Under the pieces are notes generated by a model that was not told the DNA's origin, made no database searches, and saw only the letters and a list, made by a program, of their open reading frames with translations. 64,000 bases of DNA from assembly GCA_910589165.1 (NCBI GenBank), contig CAJUSP010000002.1:62001-126000 (forward strand). The letters are read 5' to 3'. Positions within the stretch are counted from its first letter, which is position 1. Every line of letters begins with the position of its first letter. Shown one piece after another: positions 15,914-25,189 of the stretch. A program made the translations under genes and the position numbers. Source of the DNA: an uncultured Adlercreutzia sp. (GTDB lineage Bacteria; Actinomycetota; Coriobacteriia; Coriobacteriales; Eggerthellaceae).

Positions 15914-18589
15914 TTAGCCCAGCTCGGCGATTTGCGCTTCCAGGCGGGCGAGCTTGTCCTGCAGGTCAGCGAGCTTGGCCTTGTCCTTCTCGACGATCTC
16001 GGGCGCGGCCTTGGCGAGGAAGCCCGGGTTCGACAGCTTCTTCTCGAACTTGGCGGCGTCTTTCGCCAGGGCCTCGCGCTCCTTGGCGAGCCGCGTGCGC
16101 TCGGCGGCGAAGTCCACGTGCCCGGCGAGCACCACGTACACCTCAAGGCCCGTACCCAGCACCACGGCCGATTCGGCGGGCTTCGAGGCCTCCACGGCCA
16201 CCTCCAGCTCGTCCACGTTGGCCAGCGTCTGGATGAGGTGCGCCTGGGCCAGCAGCAGCGCGGAATCGGCCTCATCGGCCACCTTCACGGCCACGGGCAG
16301 CGCCACCTTCGGCGAGATGCCGTAGCGGGCGCGGGTGGACCGGATGGCGCCCACCACCTCGCACACCATGGCGATGGCGCGCTCGGCATCCTCATCCACG
16401 TAGGCCGAAAGCGCCGCCGCGTCGGGCCACTCGGCCACGATGATCATGGGCGCATCTCCCTCGCCCTTCGGCATCTCGCCGTACACCTCTTCGGTGATGA
16501 ACGGCATGATGGGATGCAGCAGGCGCAGGATCTGCCCCAGCACGAACACGAGGTTGCGCTGGCAGGCCAAACGATCGGCCGGGTCGGCGTCGGCGGCCAG
16601 GCGCGCCTTCGAGAACTCGATGTACCAGTCGCAGAACTCGTTCCACACGAACCCGTAGAGCTCGCGGGTGATCTCGCCGAACTCGAAGTTGTCGTAGCCG
16701 GCGTCTACCGCGGCCACGATCTTCGCCAGACGGCTGAAGATCCAGCGGTCGGCCGGGGTCACGGGCTCGGGCGCGCCGGGCTCAAAGCCCTCGAGGTTCA
16801 TGAGCACAAACCGGCTGGCGTTCTTCACCTTGTTGGCGAAGTTGCGGGAGCTTTCCAGCTTGGCCTCGTTGAACTTCATATCTTGGGCGCCGGTCACCTG
16901 CATGAGCAGGCCGAAGCGCATGCCGTCGGCGCCGTAGTCCTCCATGAGGCGCAGCGGGTCCACGCCGTTGCCGCGGCTCTTCGACATGGGCTTGCCGTCG
17001 GCGGCCATGACCGTCGGGTGGATGATGACGTCCTCGAAGGGGATCTTCTCATCGCAGCAGTACATGGACGACATGACCATGCGCGCCACCCACAGGCCCA
17101 TGATGTCGCGAGCCGTGGAGAGCACCTGGGTCGGGTAAGCGTTTCGCATCTGCGGCGCATCCATACCCTCTTCGGTCCAGCCCATGGTGGCAAAGGGCCA
17201 CAGCTGGCTGGAGAACCAGGTGTCCAGCACGTCGTCGTCCTGGCGCACCGGGGCGCCGCACACCGGGCACACCTCGATCTCATCCACCGAGGCGTCTTCC
17301 CAGCCACAGCTGTCGCAGTAGAACATGGGGATGCGATGGCCCCACCACAGCTGGCGCGAGATGCACCAGTCCTTCAGGTTGGCGAGCCAATCCAGGTACA
17401 CCTGCTTCCAGCGGGCCGGGTGGAACTGGATGGAGCCGTCCTCCACCACGCGGGCCGCGGGCTCCTTCAGGCCGTCCACGGCCACGAACCACTGCTCGGA
17501 CTCCCAGGGCTCGAGCTTGGTGTGGCAGCGGTAGCAGGTCATGACCGAGTGCTCGTGGTCTTCCACGTGGTCCAGCAGCCCCAGCTCGTCGAAGGCGGCC
17601 ACGACGGCCTCGCGGGCCTCGTCGCGGTCCATGCCGGAGAACTTCCCGTAGCCTTCCACCACGTGGGCCGTCTCGTCGAAGATGTTGATGCGCTCAAGGC
17701 CGGCGCGCTCGCCCATGGCCCAGTCGTTGGGGTCGTGGGAGGGCGTCACCTTCACGCAGCCGGTGCCGAACTCGGTATCCACGTGCCAGTCGGCGAAGAT
17801 GGGAATCTCGCGGTCCACGAGCGGCAGCTTCACCGTCTTGCCCACCAAGTGGCCGAAGCGCTCGTCCTTGGGGTTCACGGCCACGCCGGTATCGCCCAGC
17901 ATGGTCTCGGGGCGCGTGGTGGCCACGACCAGGTACTCGAGCCCGTCCACCGGCTCGGTGAGCGGGTAGCGCAGGTACCACAGGTGCCCGGACTCCTCCA
18001 CGTACTCGGCCTCGTCGTCGGCGATGGCCGTGGTGCAGCTGGGGCACCAGTTCACGATGCGCTTGCCGCGGTAGATGAGCCCGTTCTTATACCAGTCGAC
18101 GAAGAGCTTCCGCACGGCGCGCACGTAGGCCGGCTCGAGCGTGAAGTGCTCGTCGGAATAGTCGCAGGAGCAGCCCATGCCCTTGATCTGGTTCACGATG
18201 GTGGTGCCGTACTCGCGGTACCACTTGTAGCACTCCTCGATGAAGGCCTCGCGCCCGATTTCCAAACGCGAGATGCCCTGCTCGGCCAGGCGCTTGTCCA
18301 CCTTGGTCTGGGTGGAGATGCCGGCGTGGTCCGTGCCGATGATCCACCGGGTCTGGAAGCCGCGCATGCGGGCGCGGCGGATGCAGGCGTCCTGGATGGT
18401 GTCGTTCAGGGCGTGGCCCATGTGCAGCACGCCGGTGATGTTCGGCGGCGGGATGACGATGGTGTAGGACTCGCCCCCGTGCTCGCCGAAGCCCGGCGTG
18501 CGCTGGAAGTAGCCCGCCTCCTTCCACGCCTCGAAAATCGGGCGCTCCATGGCGGCGTAGTCGGTGCCCTTCTTCTTGTCCTCGGACAT
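15914..18589 (-). CDS. valS: Valyl-tRNA synthetase
   Basis: A class Ia synthetase of 891 residues. The HIGH signature reads HMGH in PPPNITGVLHMGHALND, and the second signature reads MSKS in GKPMSKSRGNG. The editing domain has TTRPETMLGDT and GTGCVKVTPSHDPND. Zinc-binding cysteines occur in WCPSCTT and in CDSCGW...CPVCGAPV. A C-terminal coiled coil (about 825-891, rich in Lys and Glu) is typical of bacterial ValS. thrS follows in the same direction. Confidence 0.96.
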   Translation of the reverse strand: MSEDKKKGTDYAAMERPIFEAWKEAGYFQRTPGFGEHGGESYTIVIPPPNITGVLHMGHALNDTIQDACIRRARMRGFQTRWIIGTDHAGISTQTKVDKRLAEQGISRLEIGREAFIEECYKWYREYGTTIVNQIKGMGCSCDYSDEHFTLEPAYVRAVRKLFVDWYKNGLIYRGKRIVNWCPSCTTAIADDEAEYVEESGHLWYLRYPLTEPVDGLEYLVVATTRPETMLGDTGVAVNPKDERFGHLVGKTVKLPLVDREIPIFADWHVDTEFGTGCVKVTPSHDPNDWAMGERAGLERINIFDETAHVVEGYGKFSGMDRDEAREAVVAAFDELGLLDHVEDHEHSVMTCYRCHTKLEPWESEQWFVAVDGLKEPAARVVEDGSIQFHPARWKQVYLDWLANLKDWCISRQLWWGHRIPMFYCDSCGWEDASVDEIEVCPVCGAPVRQDDDVLDTWFSSQLWPFATMGWTEEGMDAPQMRNAYPTQVLSTARDIMGLWVARMVMSSMYCCDEKIPFEDVIIHPTVMAADGKPMSKSRGNGVDPLRLMEDYGADGMRFGLLMQVTGAQDMKFNEAKLESSRNFANKVKNASRFVLMNLEGFEPGAPEPVTPADRWIFSRLAKIVAAVDAGYDNFEFGEITRELYGFVWNEFCDWYIEFSKARLAADADPADRLACQRNLVFVLGQILRLLHPIMPFITEEVYGEMPKGEGDAPMIIVAEWPDAAALSAYVDEDAERAIAMVCEVVGAIRSTRARYGISPKVALPVAVKVADEADSALLLAQAHLIQTLANVDELEVAVEASKPAESAVVLGTGLEVYVVLAGHVDFAAERTRLAKEREALAKDAAKFEKKLSNPGFLAKAAPEIVEKDKAKLADLQDKLARLEAQIAELG

Positions 18590-18630
18590 GCCGTCTGACC
18601 TCGCTTTCCCTTTAAGTCGTTGGAAATTGG

Positions 18631-18662
18631 AAAGGCGGCCGGCGCTTAACTGGCCGACCGCC
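18631..18662 (-). terminator. Terminator after clpX
   Basis: On the minus strand GGCGGTCGGC and GCCGGCCGCC pair, followed by TTTCC. It sits between clpX and valS. Confidence 0.75.
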
Positions 18663-18703
18663 CTGTTTGCCTTCGGCGATTATCTCACAAAAGAGAGGCG
18701 CCC

Positions 18704-20107
18704 CTAGGCGGATTTGGCCTCGCGGCTGTGGGCGCCCGTGCGGGCGACGATTTCCGGCGCCGTCTCGCCGGTGATGTCGCTTTCGCGCACGGTCACCTGA
18801 GAGGGGCCGTCGAACTCCGGCAGGTTGTACATGACGTCCATGAGCACGCGCTCGCAGATGGAGCGCAGGCCGCGGGCGCCGGTGCCGTGCTCCACGGCCT
18901 CGTGCGCGATGGCCGTGAGGGCCGCAGGCTCGAAGACAAGACGCGCGTCCTCGAACTCGAACATGCGGGTGTACTGCTTCACAAGCGCGTTCTTCGGCTC
19001 CACGAGGATGCGTACGAGGTCTTCCTCGGACAGCTCGTTCAAGCTGGTGATAACCGGAATGCGGCCCACGAACTCGGGGATCATGCCGTACTTGTTCAAG
19101 TCCTCCGGGAGCACCTTCGACAGAAGCTCGGCCTCGGACTCTTTCTTGGAGGCCGGAAGCTCGCTGGCGAAGCCGAGGGAGGTGGTGCCCACGCGCTGGG
19201 CCACGATGTCGGCCAGGCCCACGAACGCCCCGCCCAGGATGAACAGGATGTTCGTGGTGTCGATGGGGATGAGCTCCTGCTGGGGGTGCTTGCGGCCGCC
19301 CTGGGGCGGCACCGAGGCCTCGCAGCCCTCGACGATCTTCAGCAGCGCCTGCTGCACGCCCTCGCCGGACACGTCGCGGGTGATGGAGAGGTTCTCGGCC
19401 TTGCGGGCGATCTTGTCGATCTCGTCAATGTAGATGATGCCGATTTCCGCCCGGGGCACCTCGAAGTCGGCCGCGGTGATGAGCTTCAGCAGGATGTTCT
19501 CCACGTCCTCGCCCACGTACCCCGCCTCGGTGAGCGTAGTGGCATCGGCGATGGCGAAAGGCACCTTCAGCGTGCGGGCGAGCGTTTGAGCCAGCAGCGT
19601 CTTGCCCGAGCCCGTGGGGCCGATGAGCATGATGTTCGACTTGGCCAGCTCCACATCGCCCTCTTCGGCGGCTGCGCCCATGGAGATGCGCTTGTAGTGG
19701 TTGTACACGGCCACGGAAAGGGCGCGCTTGGCCTCCTCCTGGCCGACCACATGCTCGGAGAGGCGCCGGCACAGCTCGTGGGGCGTGGGCAGGTCGCCCA
19801 GCACCTCGGCGGGGCTCGGGGCGTCGTCCACCACCGGGCTCGCCTCCTGCTGCTCCTGGGCGGCGGGCGGGTTGGCCATCCACCAGGGGCCGCGCGGGAC
19901 GCCCTCTTCCATCATCTCGGCCTCTTGCAGCATGGTGTAGCCCATGTCGCGCATCATGGCGTCGGCGCACACGGAAATGCACTCGTCGCAGATGTAGATG
20001 CCGTTGGGGCCGGAGATCATGGCGTTCACCTGGTCGCCGGACTTCCCGCAGAAGGCGCAGTAGTAGTCGCGGTCGCGGGGGTCGAAGTTGTTGTGACGGT
20101 GGTTCAT
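18704..20107 (-). CDS. clpX: ATP-dependent protease ATP-binding subunit ClpX
   Basis: A 467-residue AAA+ unfoldase that feeds substrates to ClpP. The N-terminal zinc domain has CAFCGKS (C17, C20) and CDECISVC. Walker A is GPTGSGKTLLAQTLA, Walker B IIYIDEIDKIA, the pore loop GYVGEDVEN and sensor regions GRIPVI and GARGLR. Longer than E. coli ClpX (424) because of a Glu/Pro/Ala-rich linker after the zinc domain (about 65-105). It starts six bases after clpP, in a tig-clpP-clpX order. Confidence 0.96.
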   Translation of the reverse strand: MNHRHNNFDPRDRDYYCAFCGKSGDQVNAMISGPNGIYICDECISVCADAMMRDMGYTMLQEAEMMEEGVPRGPWWMANPPAAQEQQEASPVVDDAPSPAEVLGDLPTPHELCRRLSEHVVGQEEAKRALSVAVYNHYKRISMGAAAEEGDVELAKSNIMLIGPTGSGKTLLAQTLARTLKVPFAIADATTLTEAGYVGEDVENILLKLITAADFEVPRAEIGIIYIDEIDKIARKAENLSITRDVSGEGVQQALLKIVEGCEASVPPQGGRKHPQQELIPIDTTNILFILGGAFVGLADIVAQRVGTTSLGFASELPASKKESEAELLSKVLPEDLNKYGMIPEFVGRIPVITSLNELSEEDLVRILVEPKNALVKQYTRMFEFEDARLVFEPAALTAIAHEAVEHGTGARGLRSICERVLMDVMYNLPEFDGPSQVTVRESDITGETAPEIVARTGAHSREAKSA

Positions 20108-20113
20108 GGGTTC

Positions 20114-20788
20114 CTATTCGCTCTTCTTCTCGCCGGGCATGGCGCCGTGGTGGTAGATGATCTCGTCCACGAGGCCGTACTCCTTGGCCTCCTCGGCAGT
20201 CATGTAGTTGTCGCGCTCGGTGTCGATCTGGATCTTCTCCATGGACTGGCCGGTGTTCTCGGACAGGATCTTGTTCAGGCGCTTGCGGGTCTTCAGCATG
20301 AAGTCGGCCACGATGGCGATTTCGGTCTGCTGGCCCTGGGCGCCACCGAGCGGCTGGTGGATGAGCACCATGGAGTTCGGCAGCACGAAGCGCTTGCCCT
20401 TGGTGCCCGAGGACAGCAGCACGGCCGCCATGGAGGCGCACTCGCCGATGCAGATGGTGGACACGTCGCACTTGATGAAGTTCATGGTGTCCAGGATGCC
20501 GAGGCCGGCCGTGACCGAGCCGCCGGGCGAGTTGATGTACAGCGAGATGTCCTTGTCGGGGTCGGTGGCCTCAAGGTGCAGCAGCTGGGCCACCACCGAG
20601 TTGGCCACGTGGTCGTCGATCTGCTCGCCGAGGAAGATGATGCGGTCGTTCAGCAGGCGGCTGTAGATGTCGTAGCTGCGCTCGCCGCGGGGCGACTGCT
20701 CGATAACGTAGGGAATGAGCGCGTTGCTCGGGGTGGCCAGACCGCCGCCGTAGGGGCGGGCGATGCTCTGGATGCGTTCGATGCTCAT
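20114..20788 (-). CDS. clpP: ATP-dependent Clp protease proteolytic subunit
   Basis: A 224-residue serine peptidase that forms the barrel of ClpXP. The catalytic triad is S119 (GECASMAAVLL), H144 (LIHQPLGG) and probably D193 (TERDNYM). The N-terminus is about 15 residues longer than average. ATG 20788 follows AAAGAGAGG; an earlier start adds unconserved residues. It is cotranscribed with clpX and probably tig. Confidence 0.95.
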   Translation of the reverse strand: MSIERIQSIARPYGGGLATPSNALIPYVIEQSPRGERSYDIYSRLLNDRIIFLGEQIDDHVANSVVAQLLHLEATDPDKDISLYINSPGGSVTAGLGILDTMNFIKCDVSTICIGECASMAAVLLSSGTKGKRFVLPNSMVLIHQPLGGAQGQQTEIAIVADFMLKTRKRLNKILSENTGQSMEKIQIDTERDNYMTAEEAKEYGLVDEIIYHHGAMPGEKKSE

Positions 20789-20901
20789 AGATGCCTCTCT
20801 TTCGCAAAGGTGGCCGCGCACGGCGGCCTTCTCATAGTTCGCGAACCAGTTTCCCCTACATCCGCCTGGGGCGCAAGGGCGTCCCGCAAACGAACATAGC
20901 G

Positions 20902-20927
20902 AAGGGGCGAGGTCTCCCCCGCCCCTT
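20902..20927 (-). promoter_or_regulatory. Hairpin between tig and clpP
   Basis: AAGGGGCG and CGCCCCTT form an 8-bp stem in the 162-bp gap. No T run follows on the minus strand, so it is more likely an RNA-processing or stability hairpin than a full terminator. Confidence 0.4.
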
Positions 20928-20950
20928 GAGGTTAGCCTTATCGGCGCTGG

Positions 20951-22366
20951 CTACTCGGCGTCGGCTGCCGCCTCGTCCTTCTTGGCGGCCTTCTTCTTGG
21001 CCGGGGCCTTCTTGGCGGGCTTCTTCTCGGCCTTCTTCTCGTCGGCGGCCTTGGCGGCGAAGTCCACCTCGGTCACCTCGGCGTTGGCCATGAGGTCCTC
21101 GATAGCCTTCTGGCGCATGAGCCCCAGGCGGATGAGGTGCAGACGGCCCGCGTCGCGCCACTCCTGCTCGAGGGCCGCGGGGTCCTCGGCGCCGGACTTC
21201 GCGAACTCGGCAGAGATGTCCTCGTCGGTCACGTCCATGCCGTTATGGCGAGCCCAGGCCTCAAGGGCGAGCTCTTCCTTCACATGGTCGGAAGACTGGG
21301 CCTTCAAGTCGGCCTTGAACTGGTCGGGGGTGAGGTTCTGGCTGGCCAGGTAGGCGTCGAAGGTCATGCCGGCCTGCTGCAGCTGGCCGAAGAAGTCCTG
21401 CAGAAGCGAGGTCTCGGCCTCTTCCACGAGCGCCTGCGGGGCGTCGATGTCGACGCGTTCCACGAGCTCGGCCATGATGTTGTTCTCCTTGATGCGCGGC
21501 ATGAGCGAGGCCTTCTGCATGTTCAGCGACTCGGCGATGCGCTCGCGCATGTCGGCCACCGACTCGAAGCCCATCTTCTCCTTGGCCCACTCGTCGGTGA
21601 TCTCGGGGGTGGTCTTCTTCTTCACCACGTTCATGGTGACTTCGAAGGCAACCGGCTTGCCGGCCTGGTCGGCCAGAAGCACGGCGGTCTCGTCGGCGGG
21701 CACTTCCAGGGTGAACTCCTTGGTCTGGCCCTTCTTCATGCCCATGATCTCGTCGTCGAAGGCGGCGGACAGCATGCCGGTGCCCGGGCCGTAGAGGCGC
21801 GACTCGCTCGTCAGCGAGGCGATCTCGTTGCCGTCGGCGTCGGTGGCCTTCATGGCCAGGTCGGCGAAGTTCTCCGGCTTCATCTTCGTAGCGGCCGAGG
21901 CGTCCTCGTAGTCGGTGTAGTGCTCGGCCATGGCGGCGAGCTGCTCCTCGATCTCGGCGTCGGTGGCCTCGGCGAAGGGCATCTCGATGGCGACCTTGTC
22001 GTAGTTGGCCAGGTCGATCTCGGGGCGCGTCTCAATGGTGAAGGAGTACTCGTAGGGCTCGCCGGCCTTCACGAGCTCGGTCTCGTCCATGGCAGGGCCG
22101 CCCACCGGGAACAGCTTCTCGGCCTCGATGGCCGCCGTCCAGCTGCTGTTCAGCAGCTCGTCGGTCACCGTAGCGGCAACCGCCTCGGCGCCGAGCGCAT
22201 TGTCGATCACCGGGCGCGGGGCCTTGCCCTTGCGGAAGCCCGGGAAATTGTAGCGACGGGCGAAGTCCTTGTAGGTTTTGCCGATGCGGCCGTCGATATC
22301 GGCGGCGTCCACCGTAACGGTGACCTTGACCTTGTTGCCCTCCAGGGACTCGACTTTAGTTTCCAC
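20951..22366 (-). CDS. tig: Trigger factor chaperone
   Basis: A ribosome-associated folding chaperone of about 471 residues. The ribosome-binding signature is GFRKGKAPR, followed by the prolyl isomerase (FKBP-like) domain at about 150-245 and the C-terminal chaperone domain. The tail is unusual: about 35 residues rich in Lys and Ala (AEKKPAKKAPAKKKAAKKDE), histone-like in appearance. Start: GTG 22366 has GGAGG seven bases upstream and gives the expected VETKVESLEG; an ATG five codons earlier (22381) has only a weak ribosome site. It is first of tig-clpP-clpX. Confidence 0.93.
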   Translation of the reverse strand: METKVESLEGNKVKVTVTVDAADIDGRIGKTYKDFARRYNFPGFRKGKAPRPVIDNALGAEAVAATVTDELLNSSWTAAIEAEKLFPVGGPAMDETELVKAGEPYEYSFTIETRPEIDLANYDKVAIEMPFAEATDAEIEEQLAAMAEHYTDYEDASAATKMKPENFADLAMKATDADGNEIASLTSESRLYGPGTGMLSAAFDDEIMGMKKGQTKEFTLEVPADETAVLLADQAGKPVAFEVTMNVVKKKTTPEITDEWAKEKMGFESVADMRERIAESLNMQKASLMPRIKENNIMAELVERVDIDAPQALVEEAETSLLQDFFGQLQQAGMTFDAYLASQNLTPDQFKADLKAQSSDHVKEELALEAWARHNGMDVTDEDISAEFAKSGAEDPAALEQEWRDAGRLHLIRLGLMRQKAIEDLMANAEVTEVDFAAKAADEKKAEKKPAKKAPAKKKAAKKDEAAADAE

Positions 22367-22510
22367 GAATACATCCTCCATCGTTTTCTACTTTCACGCA
22401 GGCATCTTGCGCCCGCGCGCACACTTCTCGGCGACACCGAAGGCGAACCGCCGCAAGTGCGCACGGCTCGCTATTATGCCACAACCCCTACGCCGCCGCC
22501 ACCATTCCAC

Positions 22511-22536
22511 AAAAGAAGACCCGCCGAAGCGGGTCT
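22511..22536 (-). terminator. Terminator after sstT
   Basis: On the minus strand AGACCCGC and GCGGGTCT pair around TTCG, followed by TCTTTTG. It ends the sstT transcript beyond the hairpin element at 22556. Confidence 0.8.
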
Positions 22537-22555
22537 TTGGAGCGACTCTTTGTCC

Positions 22556-22675
22556 GGGGAGGAAGGCGGCGGCATCACCCGTGCTCAAGCAATGGCTCGC
22601 TTTGGAGGACAGTCCACTGGACTGTCCTCGTCGCTGCGCAACCTGCGCGCGGGCGATGCCGCCGCCTTCCTCCCC
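22556..22675. repeat. 120-bp nested hairpin with perfect 21-bp arms
   Basis: Arms 22556-22576 and 22655-22675 are perfect reverse complements (core GGAAGGCGGCGGCATC). A perfect inner palindrome, GAGGACAGTCCA-C-TGGACTGTCCTC, lies at 22605-22629. A further 16-bp palindrome (CTTTCGAATTCGAAAG) lies at 22680-22695. It sits between the sstT stop and the terminator, so it would be part of the sstT mRNA 3' end. Confidence 0.8.
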
Positions 22676-22701
22676 TGCTCTTTCGAATTCGAAAGGCTCC
22701 T

Positions 22702-23961
22702 TTAAGCCAGCTCGTCGGCAGAGAACGCGTCTTTGCCGAGGTGCACTTCCTTGCCCTCCTTGATGAGCTTGCTGTACTCGGCCGTGGCGGTGAACAGCAC
22801 GTCGGAAGAGGAGTTCAGGCCCGTCTCGCAGGAGTCCTGGATCACGCCGATGATGAAGCCGATGCCCACCACCTGCATGGCGATGTCGTTGCCGATGCCG
22901 AAGAGCGCGCAGCACATGGGAATGAGCAGCAGCGACCCGCCGGCCACACCCGAGGCGCCGCAGGCGGACACGGCAGCCAGCACGCACAGGATGACGGCGG
23001 TCACCGGGTCCACAGCCAGGCCGATGGTCTGGCAGGCGGCCATGGTCATCACCGTGATGGTGACAGCAGCGCCGGCCATGTTGATGGTGGCGCCCAGCGG
23101 GATGGACACCGAGTAGTTGTCCTTGTTCAGACCCAGCTTGCGGCACAGTTCCATGTTCACCGGGATGTTAGCGGCCGAGCTGCGGGTGAAGAACGCCGTA
23201 AGGCCCGAGTCCTTCAGGCAGCGCAGCACGAGCGGATAGGGGTTCTTGCGCGTGCAGAACCACACGATGAGCGGGTTGGTGACGAGCGCGATGAACACCA
23301 TGCACGCCACGAGCACGAGGATGAGGTGGCCGTACTCGGTGAAGATTTCCACGCCCGAGGTGGAAACGGAGGTGTACACAAGGCCCAGGATGCCGAAGGG
23401 AGCCAGGTTGATAACCCAGCGTACGGCCTTGGAAACGGCGTCGGAAATGGCGGTGAACACGTCTTTGGTGTTCTCGCTCGTAGCGCGCAGCGCGATGCCG
23501 AGCACCACGGCCCAGGCAAGGATGCCCACGTAGTTCGCGTTCATGAGCGCGTCCACCGGGTTCGACACGATATTCATGAGCAGCGTCGTGAGCACTTCCC
23601 CGATGCCCTCGGGGGCCGCCTGCTCGACCATCGAGGAAGTGTCCAGCGTAAGCATCGAGGGGAACAGCTCGCTGCCGATAAGGGCGACGATGGCCGCCAC
23701 GAGGGTGCTGACCACATAGAGGACGACGACCATGCCCATGTTGCCCGCCGACTTCGCGTTGCACAGAGCGCTGATGACGAGGAAGAACACGAGCACCGGG
23801 GCCACGGCCTTCAGCGCGCCGACGAACAGCGAGCCGAGCAGCGTGATAACCTCGTTGCCGGGAACGATAAGGGCCAAGATGATGCCGATGGCCAGGCCAA
23901 CGAGAATGCGCTTGATGAGGCTGATCTCGTTGTACTTCTTCAAAATGCCGGGAACTGCCAA
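22702..23961 (-). CDS. sstT: Serine/threonine:sodium symporter
   Basis: A 419-residue transporter of the dicarboxylate/amino acid:cation symporter family, SstT branch. It has about eight helices plus two re-entrant loops. The signature FFTRSSAANIPVNMELC is characteristic of SstT. IPLGATINMAGAAVTITVM forms the second substrate-binding region, and SACGASGVAGGSLLLIPM follows. It imports serine and threonine with Na+. It is monocistronic, with tRNA-Leu just upstream on the same strand. Confidence 0.93.
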   Translation of the reverse strand: MAVPGILKKYNEISLIKRILVGLAIGIILALIVPGNEVITLLGSLFVGALKAVAPVLVFFLVISALCNAKSAGNMGMVVVLYVVSTLVAAIVALIGSELFPSMLTLDTSSMVEQAAPEGIGEVLTTLLMNIVSNPVDALMNANYVGILAWAVVLGIALRATSENTKDVFTAISDAVSKAVRWVINLAPFGILGLVYTSVSTSGVEIFTEYGHLILVLVACMVFIALVTNPLIVWFCTRKNPYPLVLRCLKDSGLTAFFTRSSAANIPVNMELCRKLGLNKDNYSVSIPLGATINMAGAAVTITVMTMAACQTIGLAVDPVTAVILCVLAAVSACGASGVAGGSLLLIPMCCALFGIGNDIAMQVVGIGFIIGVIQDSCETGLNSSSDVLFTATAEYSKLIKEGKEVHLGKDAFSADELA

Positions 23962-24040
23962 GGCGAACTCCTTTCGTCGGACGCACGCGTGCGCCTCGCC
24001 TTCTCACGGGTCGGAAAGGAGCCGAACCGCAATGAATAAC

Positions 24041-24126
24041 TGGTGCGGGCGAAAGGACTTGAACCTTCACGGGGGTTGCCCACCAGAACCTAAATCTGGC
24101 GCGTCTGCCAATTCCGCCACGCCCGC
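24041..24126 (-). tRNA. tRNA-Leu (anticodon UAG)
   Basis: On the minus strand the acceptor stem is GCGGGCG/CGCCCGC, the D arm contains GGCGGAATTGGCAGACGC, the anticodon arm holds GATTTAGGT (TAG), a long variable arm follows, and the T arm reads GGTTCAAGTCC. The 3' CCA is encoded. The long variable arm confirms a class II tRNA. Confidence 0.95.
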
Positions 24127-24268
24127 ACTTCCCTATGAGCGAATCCGATGACTCGCTATAGCTGGCTATGATAGCAAAGAATGCCGCGCGTTCTGTTCAC
24201 AATTCGCCGTCGCCCTGCCCGCCTGCCCAATTTGCCTGCCGAGCGCGAGACCGCGCCGCATGGCCGAC

Positions 24269-24290
24269 GTGAGACAGTGCCCCGCCTCCC
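24269..24290. repeat. Half copy of the GTGAGACAGTGCCCC repeat
   Basis: GTGAGACAGTGCCCCGCCTC, followed by CC, abuts the acetyltransferase stop codon (24291-24293). It matches the left half of the units at 5395 and 43045 but lacks the returning GTGTCTCA arm. Confidence 0.6.
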
Positions 24291-24737
24291 CTACAGGCTC
24301 TTGCCCATCCACTGGTGCTCGACGTGCTCGTCGAGCTCGATGGGGCCCCAGGCGGTGTAGCCGGCGCGCTCGTAGAAGGGAGCCACGTGGTACTGGGCGT
24401 GCAACTGCAGCTCGGTGGCGCCGGCCTTACGGGCGATGTCCTCGGATGCGGCGAGGATCTGCGTGCCAAAGCCGCCCTCGCGGCGGTTCGGGAACACCGC
24501 CAGGCGGCCGAATACCCAACGACCCGGCACGTCTTCGATGTTCGGCTCCAACTCGGACGGAAACACCCGGGCGCAACCGACGAGCTCGCCGGCCTCATCG
24601 TAGGCCGTTACGTGGATCATCTCCGGCGCCTCGTCTTCGGCGCCGAACTCGTCCTGAAAGCCCTGCTCGTCCATGAACACCGCCCGACGCACCCGAGCCG
24701 CATCCTCGAATTCCCCCGTCTTAAACGTAAGCTCCAT
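24291..24737 (-). CDS. GNAT-family acetyltransferase
   Basis: A 148-residue single-domain N-acetyltransferase of the ElaA-like group. Visible features are VRRAVFMDEQGFQDEFGAED, the acetyl-CoA loop region GRLAVFPNRREGGFGTQIL, and a C-terminal AQYHVAPFYERAGY. The acceptor substrate is unknown. GGAAAGGATC precedes the ATG at 24737. It lies between two tRNA genes and ends in a repeat. Confidence 0.85.
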   Translation of the reverse strand: MELTFKTGEFEDAARVRRAVFMDEQGFQDEFGAEDEAPEMIHVTAYDEAGELVGCARVFPSELEPNIEDVPGRWVFGRLAVFPNRREGGFGTQILAASEDIARKAGATELQLHAQYHVAPFYERAGYTAWGPIELDEHVEHQWMGKSL

Positions 24738-24792
24738 GGTGTGATCCTTTCCTCGGCCAACGGCCGTTATCTAACTTTCTCAAAATTGGGTC

Positions 24793-24820
24793 TTGCAAAC
24801 GCCATTGCCTTAGCTATAAT
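24793..24820 (+). promoter_or_regulatory. Promoter of tRNA-Asn
   Basis: TTGCAA (-35, 24793-24798) and TATAAT (-10, 24815-24820), 16 bases apart, about 40 bases before the tRNA. Confidence 0.82.
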
Positions 24821-24858
24821 TCTATCCTGCGCTTGCGGCAAATGCCAATACGCATTAT

Positions 24859-24933
<75 letters not shown>

Positions 24934-24940
24934 GAACTTC

Positions 24941-24966
24941 AAGAGCCTCCATTCGGGGGCTCTTTT
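24941..24966 (+). terminator. Terminator after tRNA-Asn
   Basis: AAGAGCCTCC and GGGGGCTCTT pair around ATTC, followed by TTC. Confidence 0.85.
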
Positions 24967-25015
24967 CATTTGCCATCCCACCAGCACTCCACTTCGAAAC
25001 CACGTCCGCCGAGAG

Positions 25016-25167
25016 TTGGCTCTAGAATTGCGTTTTGGAAGATGCTGAGCCGCCGTTTAGGGAGAACGGTCTTCCAAAACGCAATTCCACAGCCAAAACA
25101 AGCCCAACAATCTTCCGAAACGCAATTTTAGAGCCATACGGCGTCAGATTGGCGTTTTGGAAGATGC
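25016..25167. repeat. ~150-bp palindromic element with four motif copies, copy 2
   Basis: TTGGCTCTAGAATTGCGTTT (25016 on) is followed by an inverted copy (about 25068-25096), a second inverted copy (25111-25136) and a shortened forward copy (about 25145-25167). Order and length match the element at 11804. Between the two loci the base after GAATT changes from C to G and its partner in the inverted arm from G to C. It fills the space between tRNA-Asn and rlmKL. Confidence 0.8.
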
Positions 25168-25189
25168 AGCTCGGCAGCCGTCAGACGCC

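Noticed and set aside
13825..16275. A longer thrS reading frame of 816 codons.
   Set aside because: The extra N-terminal part is an out-of-frame reading of valS and lacks conserved sequence; ATG 15744 has a strong ribosome site and gives a standard TGS domain.
15512..18598. A 1028-codon plus-strand reading frame opposite valS.
   Set aside because: It is an antisense shadow with His/Gly/Val-rich low-quality sequence and no ribosome site; valS is unambiguous on the other strand.
20751..20765. A GTAGGGGCGGG match to the REP foot inside clpP.
   Set aside because: There is no matching downstream arm to form the hairpin, and the segment is ordinary ClpP coding sequence.
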